In this document: positions 25,623 to 35,002 of the stretch, one piece after another
Layout: each line of letters opens with the position of its first letter
Position numbering within the stretch: the first letter of the stretch is position 1
Assembly (NCBI GenBank): GCA_028818225.1
Contig: JAPPOG010000022.1
Coordinates: 1 to 41,847 of the forward strand
Direction of reading: 5' to 3'
Source of the DNA: Gammaproteobacteria bacterium
GTDB taxonomy: Bacteria > Pseudomonadota > Gammaproteobacteria > Pseudomonadales > Pseudohongiellaceae
DNA: 41,847 bases
Program-made: the position numbers and the translations under genes
The notes under the pieces: model-generated
The model's input: the letters and a program-made list of their open reading frames with translations, nothing else
Told to the model about the DNA's origin: nothing
Databases searched by the model: none

Positions 25623-25787
25623 GTGAAAAAGTGGCAATGCATGGTATGTGGATTCATCTATGATGAGGAACTGGGTCTGCCTGAAGAGGGCATCGCCCCT
25701 GGCACCAGGTGGGATGAAATTCCCGATGACTGGATGTGCCCGGACTGCGGGGTCGGTAAGGAAGATTTTGCAATGGTCGAAATCTAA
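25623..25787 (+). CDS. Rubredoxin
   Basis: This 54-residue protein is a complete rubredoxin, a one-iron electron carrier. The two metal knuckles are [10 protein letters not shown] (Cys6, Cys9) and [12 protein letters not shown] (Cys39, Cys42). The connecting sequence [19 protein letters not shown] is textbook for the family. The start is GTG 25623, with GGAGG at 25611-25615 seven bases upstream. In Pseudomonas, rubredoxins serve alkane hydroxylases and rubredoxin reductase; no such partner lies in this window. It is followed 70 bases later by metG. Its small size explains why length-filtered gene calls would miss it. Confidence 0.95.
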   Translation: MKKWQCMVCGFIYDEELGLPEEGIAPGTRWDEIPDDWMCPDCGVGKEDFAMVEI

Positions 25788-25857
25788 TTCTATTCAGTCT
25801 TGGCATAACATTAAGCGTTACTACCAAACGAATACTCTTATTTTCCAAGGATAGCGC

Positions 25858-27903
25858 GTGGAACAACGTAAGATTTTAGTCACAAGTGCCCTGCCTTACG
25901 CCAACGGCGATATTCACCTTGGCCATTTAATGGAGGTCATCCAGACCGACATCTGGGTGCGTCTGCAAAAATTACAGGGTCACGACTGTGTCTATGTTTG
26001 CGCCGATGATGCCCATGGCACTGCAATCATGCTCAGCGCTGAAGCCGAAGGCATAACGCCGCAGCAGCTAATCGATCGAGTGAACGAACAACACCAGAGA
26101 GATTTTGCAGATTTCCTGATCGACTTCGATAATTTCTGCTCTACCCATTCAGAAGAAAATCGCATTCTCTCGGAATCTATTTACAAGGCGATCAATGCCA
26201 ATGGGCATATTGCGCGCCGCAATATCAAACAACTCTTCGACCCAGAAAAGGAATTGTTCCTGGCGGATCGTTATATCACTGGAACCTGTCCAAAATGTAA
26301 GACTGAAAATCAATACGGGGATAATTGCGAATCCTGCGGATCCACTTACAGCCCGTCAGAATTAATCAATCCAAAATCTTCTATATCCGGAGCAACACCA
26401 ATCGAAAAAGAATCTGAACATTTCTTTTTCACCTTGCCAGCTTTCCGTGACATGCTCAAGCAATGGACCCGCAGCGGAACCTTGCAGGATGCCGTAGCGA
26501 ATAAACTAAGCGAGTGGCTCGATGAAGATCTACAGGAGTGGGACATCAGTCGCGATGCGCCCTATTTTGGATTCGAAATTCCTGATGCACCTGGCAAATA
26601 TTTCTACGTTTGGGTCGATGCACCTATCGGCTACATGGCGAGTTTTAAAAACCTCTGTGAGCGCACCGACTATGACTTCGACGCCTACTGGAGCGCTGGG
26701 TCATCTGCAGAACTTTACCATTTCATAGGTAAAGACATTATCAATTTCCATACTCTGTTCTGGCCTGCCATGTTAACCAGTGCCGGCTATCGGACGCCAA
26801 CGGCAGTCTACGTGCATGGCTTCTTAACAGTTGATGGCACCAAGATGTCAAAATCCCGCGGTACATTTATCAATGCCCGGACTTATCTCGACCATTTGAA
26901 CCCGGAATACTTACGCTATTTTCTGGCGGCAAAATTGTCTTCAGGTATTGATGATCTGGATCTGAATCTGGAAGACTTCGCGCAGCGCGTTAATTCCGAT
27001 TTGGTTGGAAAAGTCGTCAATATTGCCAGCCGTTGCGCCGGTTTCATTGGCAAAGGATTCGAAGGCAAGTTAGCTAATGAGTTAGATACGCCTGAACTGC
27101 TTGCTGAAATTCAGTCAGCCAAGAATGAAGTCACGCAACATTACAATGAACGGGAATACGGCAAGGCAATTCGACTCATCATGGCGTTGGCTGACAAGGC
27201 CAACCAGTACATTAACGATAAGGAGCCCTGGGTCATTGCCAAAACAGACAAGCAGTCAATTGAATTGCAGCAAATTTGCTCCACCGGGATTAACGCTTTT
27301 CGCCTGCTCATTGCCTACCTCAAACCTGTCTTGCCAGCCATGACTGAAAAGGCAGAAACATTCCTGGGAATCGAGCCTCTGAAATGGACCGATATAGATT
27401 CCCTGCTTGTAGATCACAGTATCAACAAATTTAAACCCTTAATGACACGCGTCGAAACCGACAAGATACAGGCTATGGTGACTGCAACACAGCAGGAATT
27501 TGAAGCCCAACAAGAAGCCGAGAACAAACCAATGGAAGATGAAATTAGTGGCCTCGAAGCGGAAATAGAATTTGACGATTTTAGCAAGGTCGATCTGCGG
27601 GTAGCCAAGATTACCCACGCCGAGCACGTCGAAGGCGCCGACAAACTATTAAAATTAACCCTCGATATCGGATTGGATAAGACCGGTGCGCCTCTCACTC
27701 GTACCGTATTTTCCGGAATCAAGTCTGCCTATAACCCGGATGATTTGGTCGGCAAGCTAACTGTAGTCGTTGCCAATCTCAAGCCACGTAAAATGAAATT
27801 CGGCCTTTCGGAAGGCATGATTCTCGCTGCCGGCCCTGGCGGTGAAGAAATCTGGCTAATCGAACCCCATAGCGGCGCCCAACCCGGCATGCGCGTAACC
27901 TGA
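25858..27903 (+). CDS. metG: Methionine-tRNA ligase
   Basis: MetG charges tRNA-Met and is the only source of initiator Met-tRNA. The 681-residue protein has the HIGH-type motif [17 protein letters not shown] (His20-His23) and zinc-binding Cys pairs in [19 protein letters not shown]. The KMSKS loop is [11 protein letters not shown], and a C-terminal EMAP/Trbp111-like tRNA-binding domain begins near residue 570 ([18 protein letters not shown]). The length matches the dimeric E. coli type. The start is GTG 25858. Confidence 0.97.
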   Translation: MEQRKILVTSALPYANGDIHLGHLMEVIQTDIWVRLQKLQGHDCVYVCADDAHGTAIMLSAEAEGITPQQLIDRVNEQHQRDFADFLIDFDNFCSTHSEENRILSESIYKAINANGHIARRNIKQLFDPEKELFLADRYITGTCPKCKTENQYGDNCESCGSTYSPSELINPKSSISGATPIEKESEHFFFTLPAFRDMLKQWTRSGTLQDAVANKLSEWLDEDLQEWDISRDAPYFGFEIPDAPGKYFYVWVDAPIGYMASFKNLCERTDYDFDAYWSAGSSAELYHFIGKDIINFHTLFWPAMLTSAGYRTPTAVYVHGFLTVDGTKMSKSRGTFINARTYLDHLNPEYLRYFLAAKLSSGIDDLDLNLEDFAQRVNSDLVGKVVNIASRCAGFIGKGFEGKLANELDTPELLAEIQSAKNEVTQHYNEREYGKAIRLIMALADKANQYINDKEPWVIAKTDKQSIELQQICSTGINAFRLLIAYLKPVLPAMTEKAETFLGIEPLKWTDIDSLLVDHSINKFKPLMTRVETDKIQAMVTATQQEFEAQQEAENKPMEDEISGLEAEIEFDDFSKVDLRVAKITHAEHVEGADKLLKLTLDIGLDKTGAPLTRTVFSGIKSAYNPDDLVGKLTVVVANLKPRKMKFGLSEGMILAAGPGGEEIWLIEPHSGAQPGMRVT

Positions 27904-28069
27904 TTCTTCAGCGCGCACCCGAGTTTTACTGCTTTCCGACGGTCTTGTTCATAAGGATATTATCTGGATATCCATCTCAAGATCACTGGCGATATGTAGA
28001 CTAAAGTAATAAGCTTATTCGAGAGTGATCGAGGATATCCCACACTACGTATTAAAGGTTGAGGTATTT

Positions 28070-29587
28070 ATGGTTTTCTTGCGTAATTCAATCAGAGCTT
28101 CAATCGATTGCTGGCACAACGCGTTAATTGTGCTCGGCTGTTTGTTTATTTTGACTGCATCAGCAAACGCACAAAGTGAACTCAATGAAATCGAAGACTC
28201 GGTCATCAAGATTTACACAACCCAGGCCGCTCCGGATTACTTCACACCGTGGCGCTTGTTAACTCCACGGCAAACCAGTGGCTCTGGCGCAGTCATTTCT
28301 GGTAATCGTATCCTGACTAATGCCCATGTCGTCGCTAATGCCAGTTATGTTCAGGCCCAAAAACATAATGATCCGCAACGCTATCAAGCCAGAGTCGTAT
28401 TCGTTTCTCACGAAGCCGACCTGGCTATCATTACTGTGGATGAACCCGGGTTTTTTTCCGATCTAAGATCACTTTCTATTGGCGATTTACCTGATCCCCT
28501 GCAGGAAGTATCGGTTTATGGTTACCCTATTGGTGGTAAAACCCTGAGCATTACCAAGGGAATCTTATCCCGGGTAGAACAGCAAGTATACGCTCATGCC
28601 GGCGCCTATTTGCTGGCTGGCCAAATCGATGCGGCAATTAATCCGGGGAACAGTGGCGGGCCCGTTATTGTCGATCAACAAATCGTTGGCGTAGTCATGC
28701 AAGCCAACAGTGGTGGCCGTGCCGAAAATCTTGGCTACTTCGTTCCACCAAGCGTCGTTAGACATGTTTTACAAGACAGTGAAGACGGCGTACATAATGG
28801 TTTTCCCGACCTGGGATTCCGCACCCAAACTCTGGACAGCCCTTCTGCCAAAGCGGCTTATGGATTGCGCAAAGATCAAAATGGCGTATTAGTTATCAAA
28901 GTCTTCGACGGCTCACCAGCAGACGGTGTATTCCAGGAGAACGACGTCATTCTGCGCATCGATGAATTCGACATCGCAGAAGATGGAACTATCAAGTTAT
29001 CCGATGACTTACTCACCGATTACAAGCATGCAATTGACATGCATCACATTGGTGAAGAGATTGAGGTAACATTTTCTCGAGATGGCGTGGAGCAAACGGC
29101 TCATCTGGAAGCACAAAAGGCATTAGCAAGTTATAGTCTGGTGAAAGGTGAGCAATTTGACCAGGTCCCGCAATATTACATATACGGTGGGGTGCTTTTC
29201 GTGCCACTTAATATGAATCTGATCAAGCGCTGGGGTAACGACTGGGTGCGTTCCGCACCGGTGAGCCTATTGCAAGCGCGCAATGAATGGAGCGAACCGG
29301 ATAGACGCGAAGTCGTCGTCGCGCTGCAGGTGCTGGCAGCTGATGTAAACTTGGGTTACCACGACTGGCGCAACTGGGTAGTGGATTTTGTAAATGGCGA
29401 ACAGGTTCGAGATTTTGAGCACTTTTCCCAGGTGCTGAAAGGGAATCTAGAAGAAAACGTCGTCTTTGAAAACAAGAACGGTTATCAAATGGTCATCAAT
29501 CATCAGGATGCCATTACCAGTGAAGCTGCTATTCTCGCCCAGTATCGGATTCCTGCTGCTTACTCCACGGGATTGTTCCCGGAATAA
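28070..29587 (+). CDS. Periplasmic S1C (DegP/Deg-type) serine protease with PDZ region
   Basis: The 505-residue protein has a signal peptide (hydrophobic LIVLGCLFILTASANA, cleavage near residue 34) and a trypsin-like domain with a full catalytic triad. The triad is His86 in ILTNAHVV, Asp117 in HEADLAIIT and Ser195 in GNSGGPVI. A PDZ domain follows at about 265-355 (GVLVIKVFDGSPADGVFQENDVILRID). A second, divergent C-terminal region of about 140 residues resembles the extra domain of plant Deg9-like and related bacterial proteins. It probably degrades or checks exported proteins. An in-frame ORF starts at 28025, but ATG 28070 has GAGG upstream and gives a proper signal peptide. It lies 106 bases before the rnf operon. 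Confidence 0.85.
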   Translation: MVFLRNSIRASIDCWHNALIVLGCLFILTASANAQSELNEIEDSVIKIYTTQAAPDYFTPWRLLTPRQTSGSGAVISGNRILTNAHVVANASYVQAQKHNDPQRYQARVVFVSHEADLAIITVDEPGFFSDLRSLSIGDLPDPLQEVSVYGYPIGGKTLSITKGILSRVEQQVYAHAGAYLLAGQIDAAINPGNSGGPVIVDQQIVGVVMQANSGGRAENLGYFVPPSVVRHVLQDSEDGVHNGFPDLGFRTQTLDSPSAKAAYGLRKDQNGVLVIKVFDGSPADGVFQENDVILRIDEFDIAEDGTIKLSDDLLTDYKHAIDMHHIGEEIEVTFSRDGVEQTAHLEAQKALASYSLVKGEQFDQVPQYYIYGGVLFVPLNMNLIKRWGNDWVRSAPVSLLQARNEWSEPDRREVVVALQVLAADVNLGYHDWRNWVVDFVNGEQVRDFEHFSQVLKGNLEENVVFENKNGYQMVINHQDAITSEAAILAQYRIPAAYSTGLFPE

Positions 29588-29693
29588 GCAGAACCACTTA
29601 ATCTGTCGCCATACACGGCTTTGCATTTAGTCCAAGCGTGGTAGAATTTTCCTTCGTTCGCAATTTTCCGCCAAGCTGGAGACGCTTTAATCA

Positions 29694-30269
29694 TTGTTAG
29701 ATTATCTTGGCATTATAGTTGCCGCTGCGCTGGTCAATAATGTAGCGTTAATTCAATTTCTTGGTGTTTCTTCTTTTTTTGCTAATTCGAATCGCCTGCA
29801 ATCGGCGATTGAGCTTGGCCTGTTAAGTTTCCTGGCATTATTTCTATCGTCTGCAATTAATCTGCTGCTCTATCGTCTAATTCTCGGACCGCTGAACCTC
29901 GATATTTTGAGGCTGATTGCTTTTGTCATTATCAGTTCGCTGGTCGCTTTCTACCTCGTTAAGTTTGTTGCCGGCAGATACCCCCTGAGTTGGCGCCGTC
30001 ATGAACTAGCCATTTCGTTAATAGCTGGTAACAGTGCTGTGATAGGCGTATCGCTGTTGGTAAGTACCAGCATCATGAGTATCGGTGCCGCGCTTTTATA
30101 TTGCTTTGGTGCTGCTTTAGGGTTTGCCCTGATGCTTATCGGTTTTGCTGCATTAAGAGAACGTCTTGCTTACGCTGCTATCCCCCGGGCATTCCAGGGC
30201 GCTCCAATTCAACTGATAAGCGCCGCGATTATCGCCATGACCCTGCTGGGTTTCGCCGGGTTGGTTTGA
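29694..30269 (+). CDS. rnfA: Rnf complex membrane subunit RnfA, lacking cluster cysteines
   Basis: RnfA and RnfE form the antiparallel membrane pair that holds a [2Fe-2S] cluster in Rnf and NQR complexes. The 191-residue protein has six hydrophobic helices and aligns end to end with E. coli RsxA ([50 protein letters not shown]). The two cluster cysteines are replaced: the usual GLCPF is GVSSF (Ser26), and the usual TNCAVLG is GNSAVIG (Ser114). The start is TTG 29694, with GGAG twelve bases upstream, giving the normal N-terminus. It heads rnfABCDE-nth. Confidence 0.88.
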   Translation: MLDYLGIIVAAALVNNVALIQFLGVSSFFANSNRLQSAIELGLLSFLALFLSSAINLLLYRLILGPLNLDILRLIAFVIISSLVAFYLVKFVAGRYPLSWRRHELAISLIAGNSAVIGVSLLVSTSIMSIGAALLYCFGAALGFALMLIGFAALRERLAYAAIPRAFQGAPIQLISAAIIAMTLLGFAGLV

Positions 30270-30270
30270 T

Positions 30271-30861
30271 ATGTTGCCGCTCATTAACCAACCCTTTACC
30301 CAGCTAGTCATCGCTTCGATCGTAGCAATTATCTGCTTGAAATTTATTTGCAGCATTTACATTTTTCTTACAGCACAAAAGGCACAACAGAAATCTCTGA
30401 TAGATAGAATTAACGCATGCCTGCCCCAGACTCAATGTGGACAATGCGGTTACGAAGGGTGTCGACCTTATGCCAGGGCCATTGCCGATGGCGATGCTAT
30501 TAACAAATGCCCACCCGGTGGCAACGAAACAATAATCAGTCTTGCTCACTTAACTAATGAAGCCCTGACTAAACTTAATCCCGCCCATGGAGCCATCGCG
30601 CCTTTCAAAGTGGCTGTTATCCGTGAGGAAGAATGTATTGGCTGCACTAAATGTATCGTCGCCTGTCCGGTCGACGCAATAATTGGCGGCCCTAAATTGA
30701 TGCACACTATAATAGAGGCAGAATGCACTGGTTGCGACCTGTGCGTTGAACCCTGCCCGGTTGATTGTATCGAGATGATTGAAGCTGGGACGGAATCAGT
30801 AAAGTGGGTACTTCCATCACAAGTAGGAAGATTTTCGCGACTGCTCGAGGCTCCGCAATGA
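30271..30861 (+). CDS. rnfB: Rnf complex iron-sulfur subunit RnfB
   Basis: RnfB passes electrons from RnfC towards the membrane subunits. The 196-residue protein has an N-terminal membrane anchor, then the 4Fe-4S domain [19 protein letters not shown] (Cys56, 59, 64, with Cys80 in NKCPPGG). Two ferredoxin-type clusters follow: [12 protein letters not shown] (Cys122, 125, 128, 132) and [12 protein letters not shown] (Cys152, 155, 158, 162). All cluster ligands are intact, in contrast to RnfA and RnfE. It starts two bases after rnfA and overlaps rnfC by ATGA. Confidence 0.95.
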   Translation: MLPLINQPFTQLVIASIVAIICLKFICSIYIFLTAQKAQQKSLIDRINACLPQTQCGQCGYEGCRPYARAIADGDAINKCPPGGNETIISLAHLTNEALTKLNPAHGAIAPFKVAVIREEECIGCTKCIVACPVDAIIGGPKLMHTIIEAECTGCDLCVEPCPVDCIEMIEAGTESVKWVLPSQVGRFSRLLEAPQ

Positions 30862-32444
30862 GTAGCGAGGCGGTCGCAAGAATTGCGAGACTAAAACTTC
30901 GTCCTCATCGAATATTCGGCGGCATCAAACCTCGCGCCTACAAATCTTCTTCCCTGCGCTCACGTATTTTGCCCTGCCCTATTCCTGATCAGCTAATCCT
31001 GTCATTACGCCAGCACCAGGGTGAGGCAGCGAGCCCAGTCGTTAAAGTGGGCGACATGGTACTTAAGTTTCAATTGCTAGCTGAAGCAGAGAATGATTCG
31101 GCGTTGAATCTCCACGCCCCAACTTCGGGAAAAATTACTGCGATCGCACCACATGCTATTCCAGGTCAATCTGGCCAGCCAGAATTATGCGTATTCCTGG
31201 AAACAGATAAGCAAGATGCGGAGATCGAGTTAACGGCCCTGCCGGATTATCGGGCGATGAGCCATCTCGAGTTGCTTGATCTAATCAGTCAGGCAGGCAT
31301 ATGCGGTTTGGGTGGTGCTGGTTTTCCCAGTGGATTGAAACTGGGAGACGGCATCGAGAAGGAAATTGGATTATTAATAATCAATGCTGCCGAATGTGAA
31401 CCTTATATAACTGCCGATGAGGCACTGCTTAGAGAATTTGCCGAAGAAGTTGTTTCTGGCGCTGAGATTCTGCAGAAAATAAGTCTGGCACCTCAATGCG
31501 TTATTGCCATTGAGAAAGACAAACAAGATGCTATTGCGGCGCTTAAGCCTGCACTCAGGAATAGTTCCATAAAATTGATCGCTTTATCCGCGAAATATCC
31601 TACCGGCGGCGAAAAGCAGATCATTCAGGGAGTAACCGGCCTTGAAGTACCCACGGGCGGCTTGCCACAGGATATTGGCGTCCTGGTACACAATGCCGGT
31701 ACTGCCTTTGCCGTGCATAAAGCGATAATTTTTGGCGAACCTTGTGTCAGTCGTATAACTACCCTGACTGGAGCCCCACTGCAAACACCGAAAAATTTTG
31801 AAGCGCTGATTGGCACGCCCGCTTCATATCTGCTCAAAATCTGTGGCCTGGATAAAAAACAATTAACCGGTGCAATTGTTGGTGGCTCGATCATGGGAGT
31901 GGAACTCAAGAATTTCGATTCTCCCCTACTAAAAACCAGTAACTGCATAATCGCCAAATCAGCAAAAGAGTTTCCCCAGCAGGCGAAGGAACAGGCATGT
32001 ATTCGCTGCGGCTACTGCGCCAATGTTTGTCCGGCACAACTTCTTCCACAGCAACTGTATGCTTATTCCCGCAGTAATGACCGGTTAAAACTGCAAGACT
32101 ATGGTCTCGCTGACTGCATCGAATGTGGCGCCTGCGCTTACGTTTGTCCGAGTAACATCCCGTTAGTTCAGTACTACCGCGCCAGCAAACAGGAAATCAA
32201 GGAGAGTATGCTGCGAGAGAGACAAAGTGAATACTGGCAATCCCGCTTCCAAACGCACCAATATCGCCTCAAGAAGAACCAGGAAGACAAGCTTTCCAAA
32301 CGCAAGAAGAAAAAATCCGCAGCTGGAACAAAAACTGAAAATACCTTCTCGCGAGAAAAGGCAAGGGCAGAAATAGCCGCTGCGGTAGAACGGGTCAAGG
32401 CACGGAAGAAGAAGCTTATAGCGAGCACGAAATTAGATAAATGA
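30858..32444 (+). CDS. rnfC: Rnf complex subunit RnfC
   Basis: RnfC is the peripheral NADH-facing subunit with FMN and two 4Fe-4S clusters. The 528-residue protein has the N-terminal barrel-sandwich region ([11 protein letters not shown]) and the nucleotide/flavin motifs [26 protein letters not shown] and [10 protein letters not shown]. Both cluster motifs are present, [12 protein letters not shown] and [14 protein letters not shown]-terminal stretch of about 90 residues is Lys- and Ala-rich, as in other gammaproteobacterial RnfC. The start ATG 30858 overlaps the rnfB stop. An upstream in-frame start at 30804 would lie inside rnfB and is rejected. Confidence 0.95.
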   Translation: MSSEAVARIARLKLRPHRIFGGIKPRAYKSSSLRSRILPCPIPDQLILSLRQHQGEAASPVVKVGDMVLKFQLLAEAENDSALNLHAPTSGKITAIAPHAIPGQSGQPELCVFLETDKQDAEIELTALPDYRAMSHLELLDLISQAGICGLGGAGFPSGLKLGDGIEKEIGLLIINAAECEPYITADEALLREFAEEVVSGAEILQKISLAPQCVIAIEKDKQDAIAALKPALRNSSIKLIALSAKYPTGGEKQIIQGVTGLEVPTGGLPQDIGVLVHNAGTAFAVHKAIIFGEPCVSRITTLTGAPLQTPKNFEALIGTPASYLLKICGLDKKQLTGAIVGGSIMGVELKNFDSPLLKTSNCIIAKSAKEFPQQAKEQACIRCGYCANVCPAQLLPQQLYAYSRSNDRLKLQDYGLADCIECGACAYVCPSNIPLVQYYRASKQEIKESMLRERQSEYWQSRFQTHQYRLKKNQEDKLSKRKKKKSAAGTKTENTFSREKARAEIAAAVERVKARKKKLIASTKLDK

Positions 32445-33538
32445 CCGAGTTGATCACCAATAGTTCTCCCATGCAACTGGGCAGTCTGAAAACGCAACGC
32501 ATCATGCTGCTGGTTATTGCTGCGCTATTACCAGGGATATCTGTCGCCAGTTGGTTTTTCGGTTGGGGATTCTTAATCAATGTTTTGCTGGCTGCAATTT
32601 TTGCAATCGGCCTGGAAGCATTCGCCCTAGGTATCCAAAAAAAACCAATCAAAGCTGGCTTGAGCGACAACAGTGCACTGGTAACCGCACTGCTATTTGG
32701 CATAAGCATTCCGCCGGGTTCGAGTTGGTGGCTGGTTTTCCTGGGTATCGCCTTTGCAATCCTTATAGCAAAGCATGCCTATGGTGGACTTGGGCAAAAT
32801 CCATTTAATCCTGCCATGAGTGGTTATCTGTTTCTGCTGATCAGTTTTCCCCTGGACATGACCAGCTGGCAGATTCCAGTTAATTATCCCGATGCAACGC
32901 CACTTGGCTGGGAAGGACTACAGCAAAGTTTGCTGGTGGTGTTTCCATTTTTATTTAGCAGCACCGAATCAATGCAGGCAACGGTCGATGGCATGACTAT
33001 GGCAACACCGCTAATCGTGTCGAAGATGGCAGGCACAAATGCCATATTAGAAGCTCAACAAGCCGGCCTGAATATATTTGCCCGAACAGCGGAAACCGGC
33101 TGGGAGCTAATGAATATTGCCTATTTGTGTGGCGGTCTGGCTTTACTCGCTTTGGGCATAATCAGCTGGCACATTCCTGTCAGCATAATTCTCACCCTCG
33201 CCATAGTCTCGGGCCTGTTTTACTCACCGCACTCTTCAGCGGTTTATGGCACGCCTTACCTGCATTTGTTTGGCAGTGCCACCATGGTGGGCGCATTCTT
33301 TATCGCTACAGATCCTGTGAGTGCGGCAACCACCAACAAAAGCAAGATTCTCTACGGCATAATTATCGGTCTTGGCATATATGCAGTCAGAGTATGGGGA
33401 AGCTATCTCGATTCAATCGCCATTGCCGTATTGTTCGGAAATTTCTGCGCTCCCCTGCTAGACCATTACTGCCGGCCACGAATCTATGGTCATCCCAAAC
33501 AGGGACTGGTTTCCTGGTTGCTGGGGAATAGATCATGA
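32441..33538 (+). CDS. rnfD: Rnf complex membrane subunit RnfD
   Basis: RnfD is the NqrB-like ion-translocating subunit with covalent FMN. The 365-residue protein has about nine to ten hydrophobic helices. The family motif GGLGQNPFNPAMSGYLFLL lies near residues 115-133, and the flavin-attachment segment DGMTMATPL spans 183-191 with a conserved Thr. GSATMVGAFFIATDPVSAATT follows in the C-terminal half. Start and stop codons overlap those of rnfC and rnfE (ATGA each). In the usual rnfABCDGE order rnfG would follow; it is absent. Confidence 0.94.
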   Translation: MTELITNSSPMQLGSLKTQRIMLLVIAALLPGISVASWFFGWGFLINVLLAAIFAIGLEAFALGIQKKPIKAGLSDNSALVTALLFGISIPPGSSWWLVFLGIAFAILIAKHAYGGLGQNPFNPAMSGYLFLLISFPLDMTSWQIPVNYPDATPLGWEGLQQSLLVVFPFLFSSTESMQATVDGMTMATPLIVSKMAGTNAILEAQQAGLNIFARTAETGWELMNIAYLCGGLALLALGIISWHIPVSIILTLAIVSGLFYSPHSSAVYGTPYLHLFGSATMVGAFFIATDPVSAATTNKSKILYGIIIGLGIYAVRVWGSYLDSIAIAVLFGNFCAPLLDHYCRPRIYGHPKQGLVSWLLGNRS

Positions 33539-34230
33539 GTGAGTTTTCTCGATTGACCGAGGCCAATCCTTCTCTCTGGCATTCAAATCCAGTGCTGGTT
33601 CAGATGCTCGGCTTGAGTCCCGTACTGGCAATTTCTACTTCCCTGGTTTTAGGCCTGGCACTGAGTGTGTTAACGGCTCTGGTTTTCACACTTGCCGGCA
33701 TTCTGCTCTTCTTTCTGCAACCCCTTGTGAAAAAATCCTGGCAGATTTATCTGCATTTACTGGTACTCGCTATGGTTACGACCCTATTCGATGTAATCCT
33801 GCAGATTTACTGGTATCAACTCTATCGAGACCTTGGCATTTACTTACCGTTGATTTGTTGCAACGTAATTTTGCTGCTCCAACTGAACAAAACTCAAACC
33901 CTGAGCTCTCTTTCAAGCTTTATTGGCATTAGTGCAAATTCCATGGGAGGATTCATCCTGGCCATGATAATTCTGTCTGCCTTGCGGGAGTTCATCGGCA
34001 ATGGCAGCCTGTTTAATAACTGGCAGCTGCTGGTTCCAGCCTCCATGGAAATTCTTCCAAATGAAACTGGCGGCAAGATGCTGGATTTTGCCTTGTTGCA
34101 ACCAGGCGCCTTGCTCCTATTGGGTTTACTCCTCGCTGGCATTAACTGGCTTAACCAAAACTTCAGCAAGGCTGAAACTGAAGAACTGATCGAGCCAGTA
34201 GAACGAGCACGGGTAACAGGGAAGATATGA
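33535..34230 (+). CDS. rnfE: Rnf complex membrane subunit RnfE, lacking cluster cysteines
   Basis: The 231-residue protein aligns with E. coli RsxE over its full length: LWHSNPVLVQMLGL at the start, LRDLGIYLPLI-like centre, ILSALREFIGNGSLF, and LLQPGALLLLGLLLAGINWL. The two conserved cysteines are gone: GLCPL is GLSPV (Ser28), and VTNCIVVGRAEAF is CCNVILLLQLNKT (Val111). A vicinal Cys108-Cys109 pair lies two residues away and is the only possible substitute. RnfE follows rnfD directly with no rnfG. Its stop overlaps the nth start. It is more diverged than RnfB or RnfC. Confidence 0.88.
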   Translation: MSEFSRLTEANPSLWHSNPVLVQMLGLSPVLAISTSLVLGLALSVLTALVFTLAGILLFFLQPLVKKSWQIYLHLLVLAMVTTLFDVILQIYWYQLYRDLGIYLPLICCNVILLLQLNKTQTLSSLSSFIGISANSMGGFILAMIILSALREFIGNGSLFNNWQLLVPASMEILPNETGGKMLDFALLQPGALLLLGLLLAGINWLNQNFSKAETEELIEPVERARVTGKI

Positions 34231-34862
34231 ACAAGCAAAAACGTCAGGAAATTTTTGTGCGGTTACGGGATGCAAATCCTAACCCAACTACAGAACTGCA
34301 ATTCAATAATAACTTTGAATTACTTATTTCGGTCATCCTCTCCGCCCAGGCTACCGATGTCAGTGTGAATAAAGCCACCAAACAACTTTACAAGGTGGCA
34401 AACACTCCAGAGAAAATTGCCGCACTGGGAGTTAAAGGTTTAAAAAAATACATTCGCACCATCGGCCTGTTTAATACCAAAGCAGAAAATATCATCAAGA
34501 CCTGCAAAATCCTGGTCGAAGCACATAATTCGGAAGTTCCTGATACGAGAGAAGCACTCGAGGCCTTACCTGGTGTTGGCCGAAAAACTGCCAATGTCGT
34601 CTTGAATACGGCGTTCCGGCAAATTGCCATGGCTGTAGATACGCACATTTTTCGCGTCTCCAATCGGACTGGAATCGCTCCGGGAAAAAACGTTGTGGAA
34701 GTGGAGAAGCGATTACTGCGGCTTATTCCAGAAGAGTTCTTACTGGACGCTCACCATTGGCTGATCCTCCATGGTCGCTATACTTGCCTTGCCCGCAAAC
34801 CACGCTGTGGCTCCTGCACCATAGAAGACCTGTGTGAGTTTACTAAGAAAACCCAAGACTAA
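34227..34862 (+). CDS. nth: Endonuclease III
   Basis: Nth is a bifunctional DNA glycosylase/AP lyase that removes oxidised pyrimidines. The 211-residue protein has the helix-hairpin-helix LEALPGVGRKTANVVLNTA with catalytic Lys120, Asp138 in AVDTHIFRV, and the C-terminal 4Fe-4S loop Cys187-x6-Cys194-x2-Cys197-x5-Cys203. Residue numbers match E. coli Nth. Its ATG overlaps the rnfE stop. Linkage of nth to rnf is old and widespread. Confidence 0.97.
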   Translation: MNKQKRQEIFVRLRDANPNPTTELQFNNNFELLISVILSAQATDVSVNKATKQLYKVANTPEKIAALGVKGLKKYIRTIGLFNTKAENIIKTCKILVEAHNSEVPDTREALEALPGVGRKTANVVLNTAFRQIAMAVDTHIFRVSNRTGIAPGKNVVEVEKRLLRLIPEEFLLDAHHWLILHGRYTCLARKPRCGSCTIEDLCEFTKKTQD

Positions 34863-35002
34863 TGAGCTCTCAGCCATAAGTTTCCCGGGCTTCTTCCGTA
34901 CCAAACTCTTTATCAAACAACAAATCGGTATCTCAGCTGCATCTATGAGATGAGGCTATTGCAATCAAGCTGGAATTTTTGGCTGTGGATAAGCGCGGAA
35001 TT

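Noticed and set aside
28025..28069. Upstream extension of the serine protease
   Set aside because: The added residues precede a good signal peptide that starts at ATG 28070 with its own GAGG.
34984..34992. DnaA-box match TGTGGATAA near argG, and TTATTCACA at 41738
   Set aside because: These are isolated single boxes far apart, with no cluster, AT-rich unwinding element or replication gene, so no origin is claimed.
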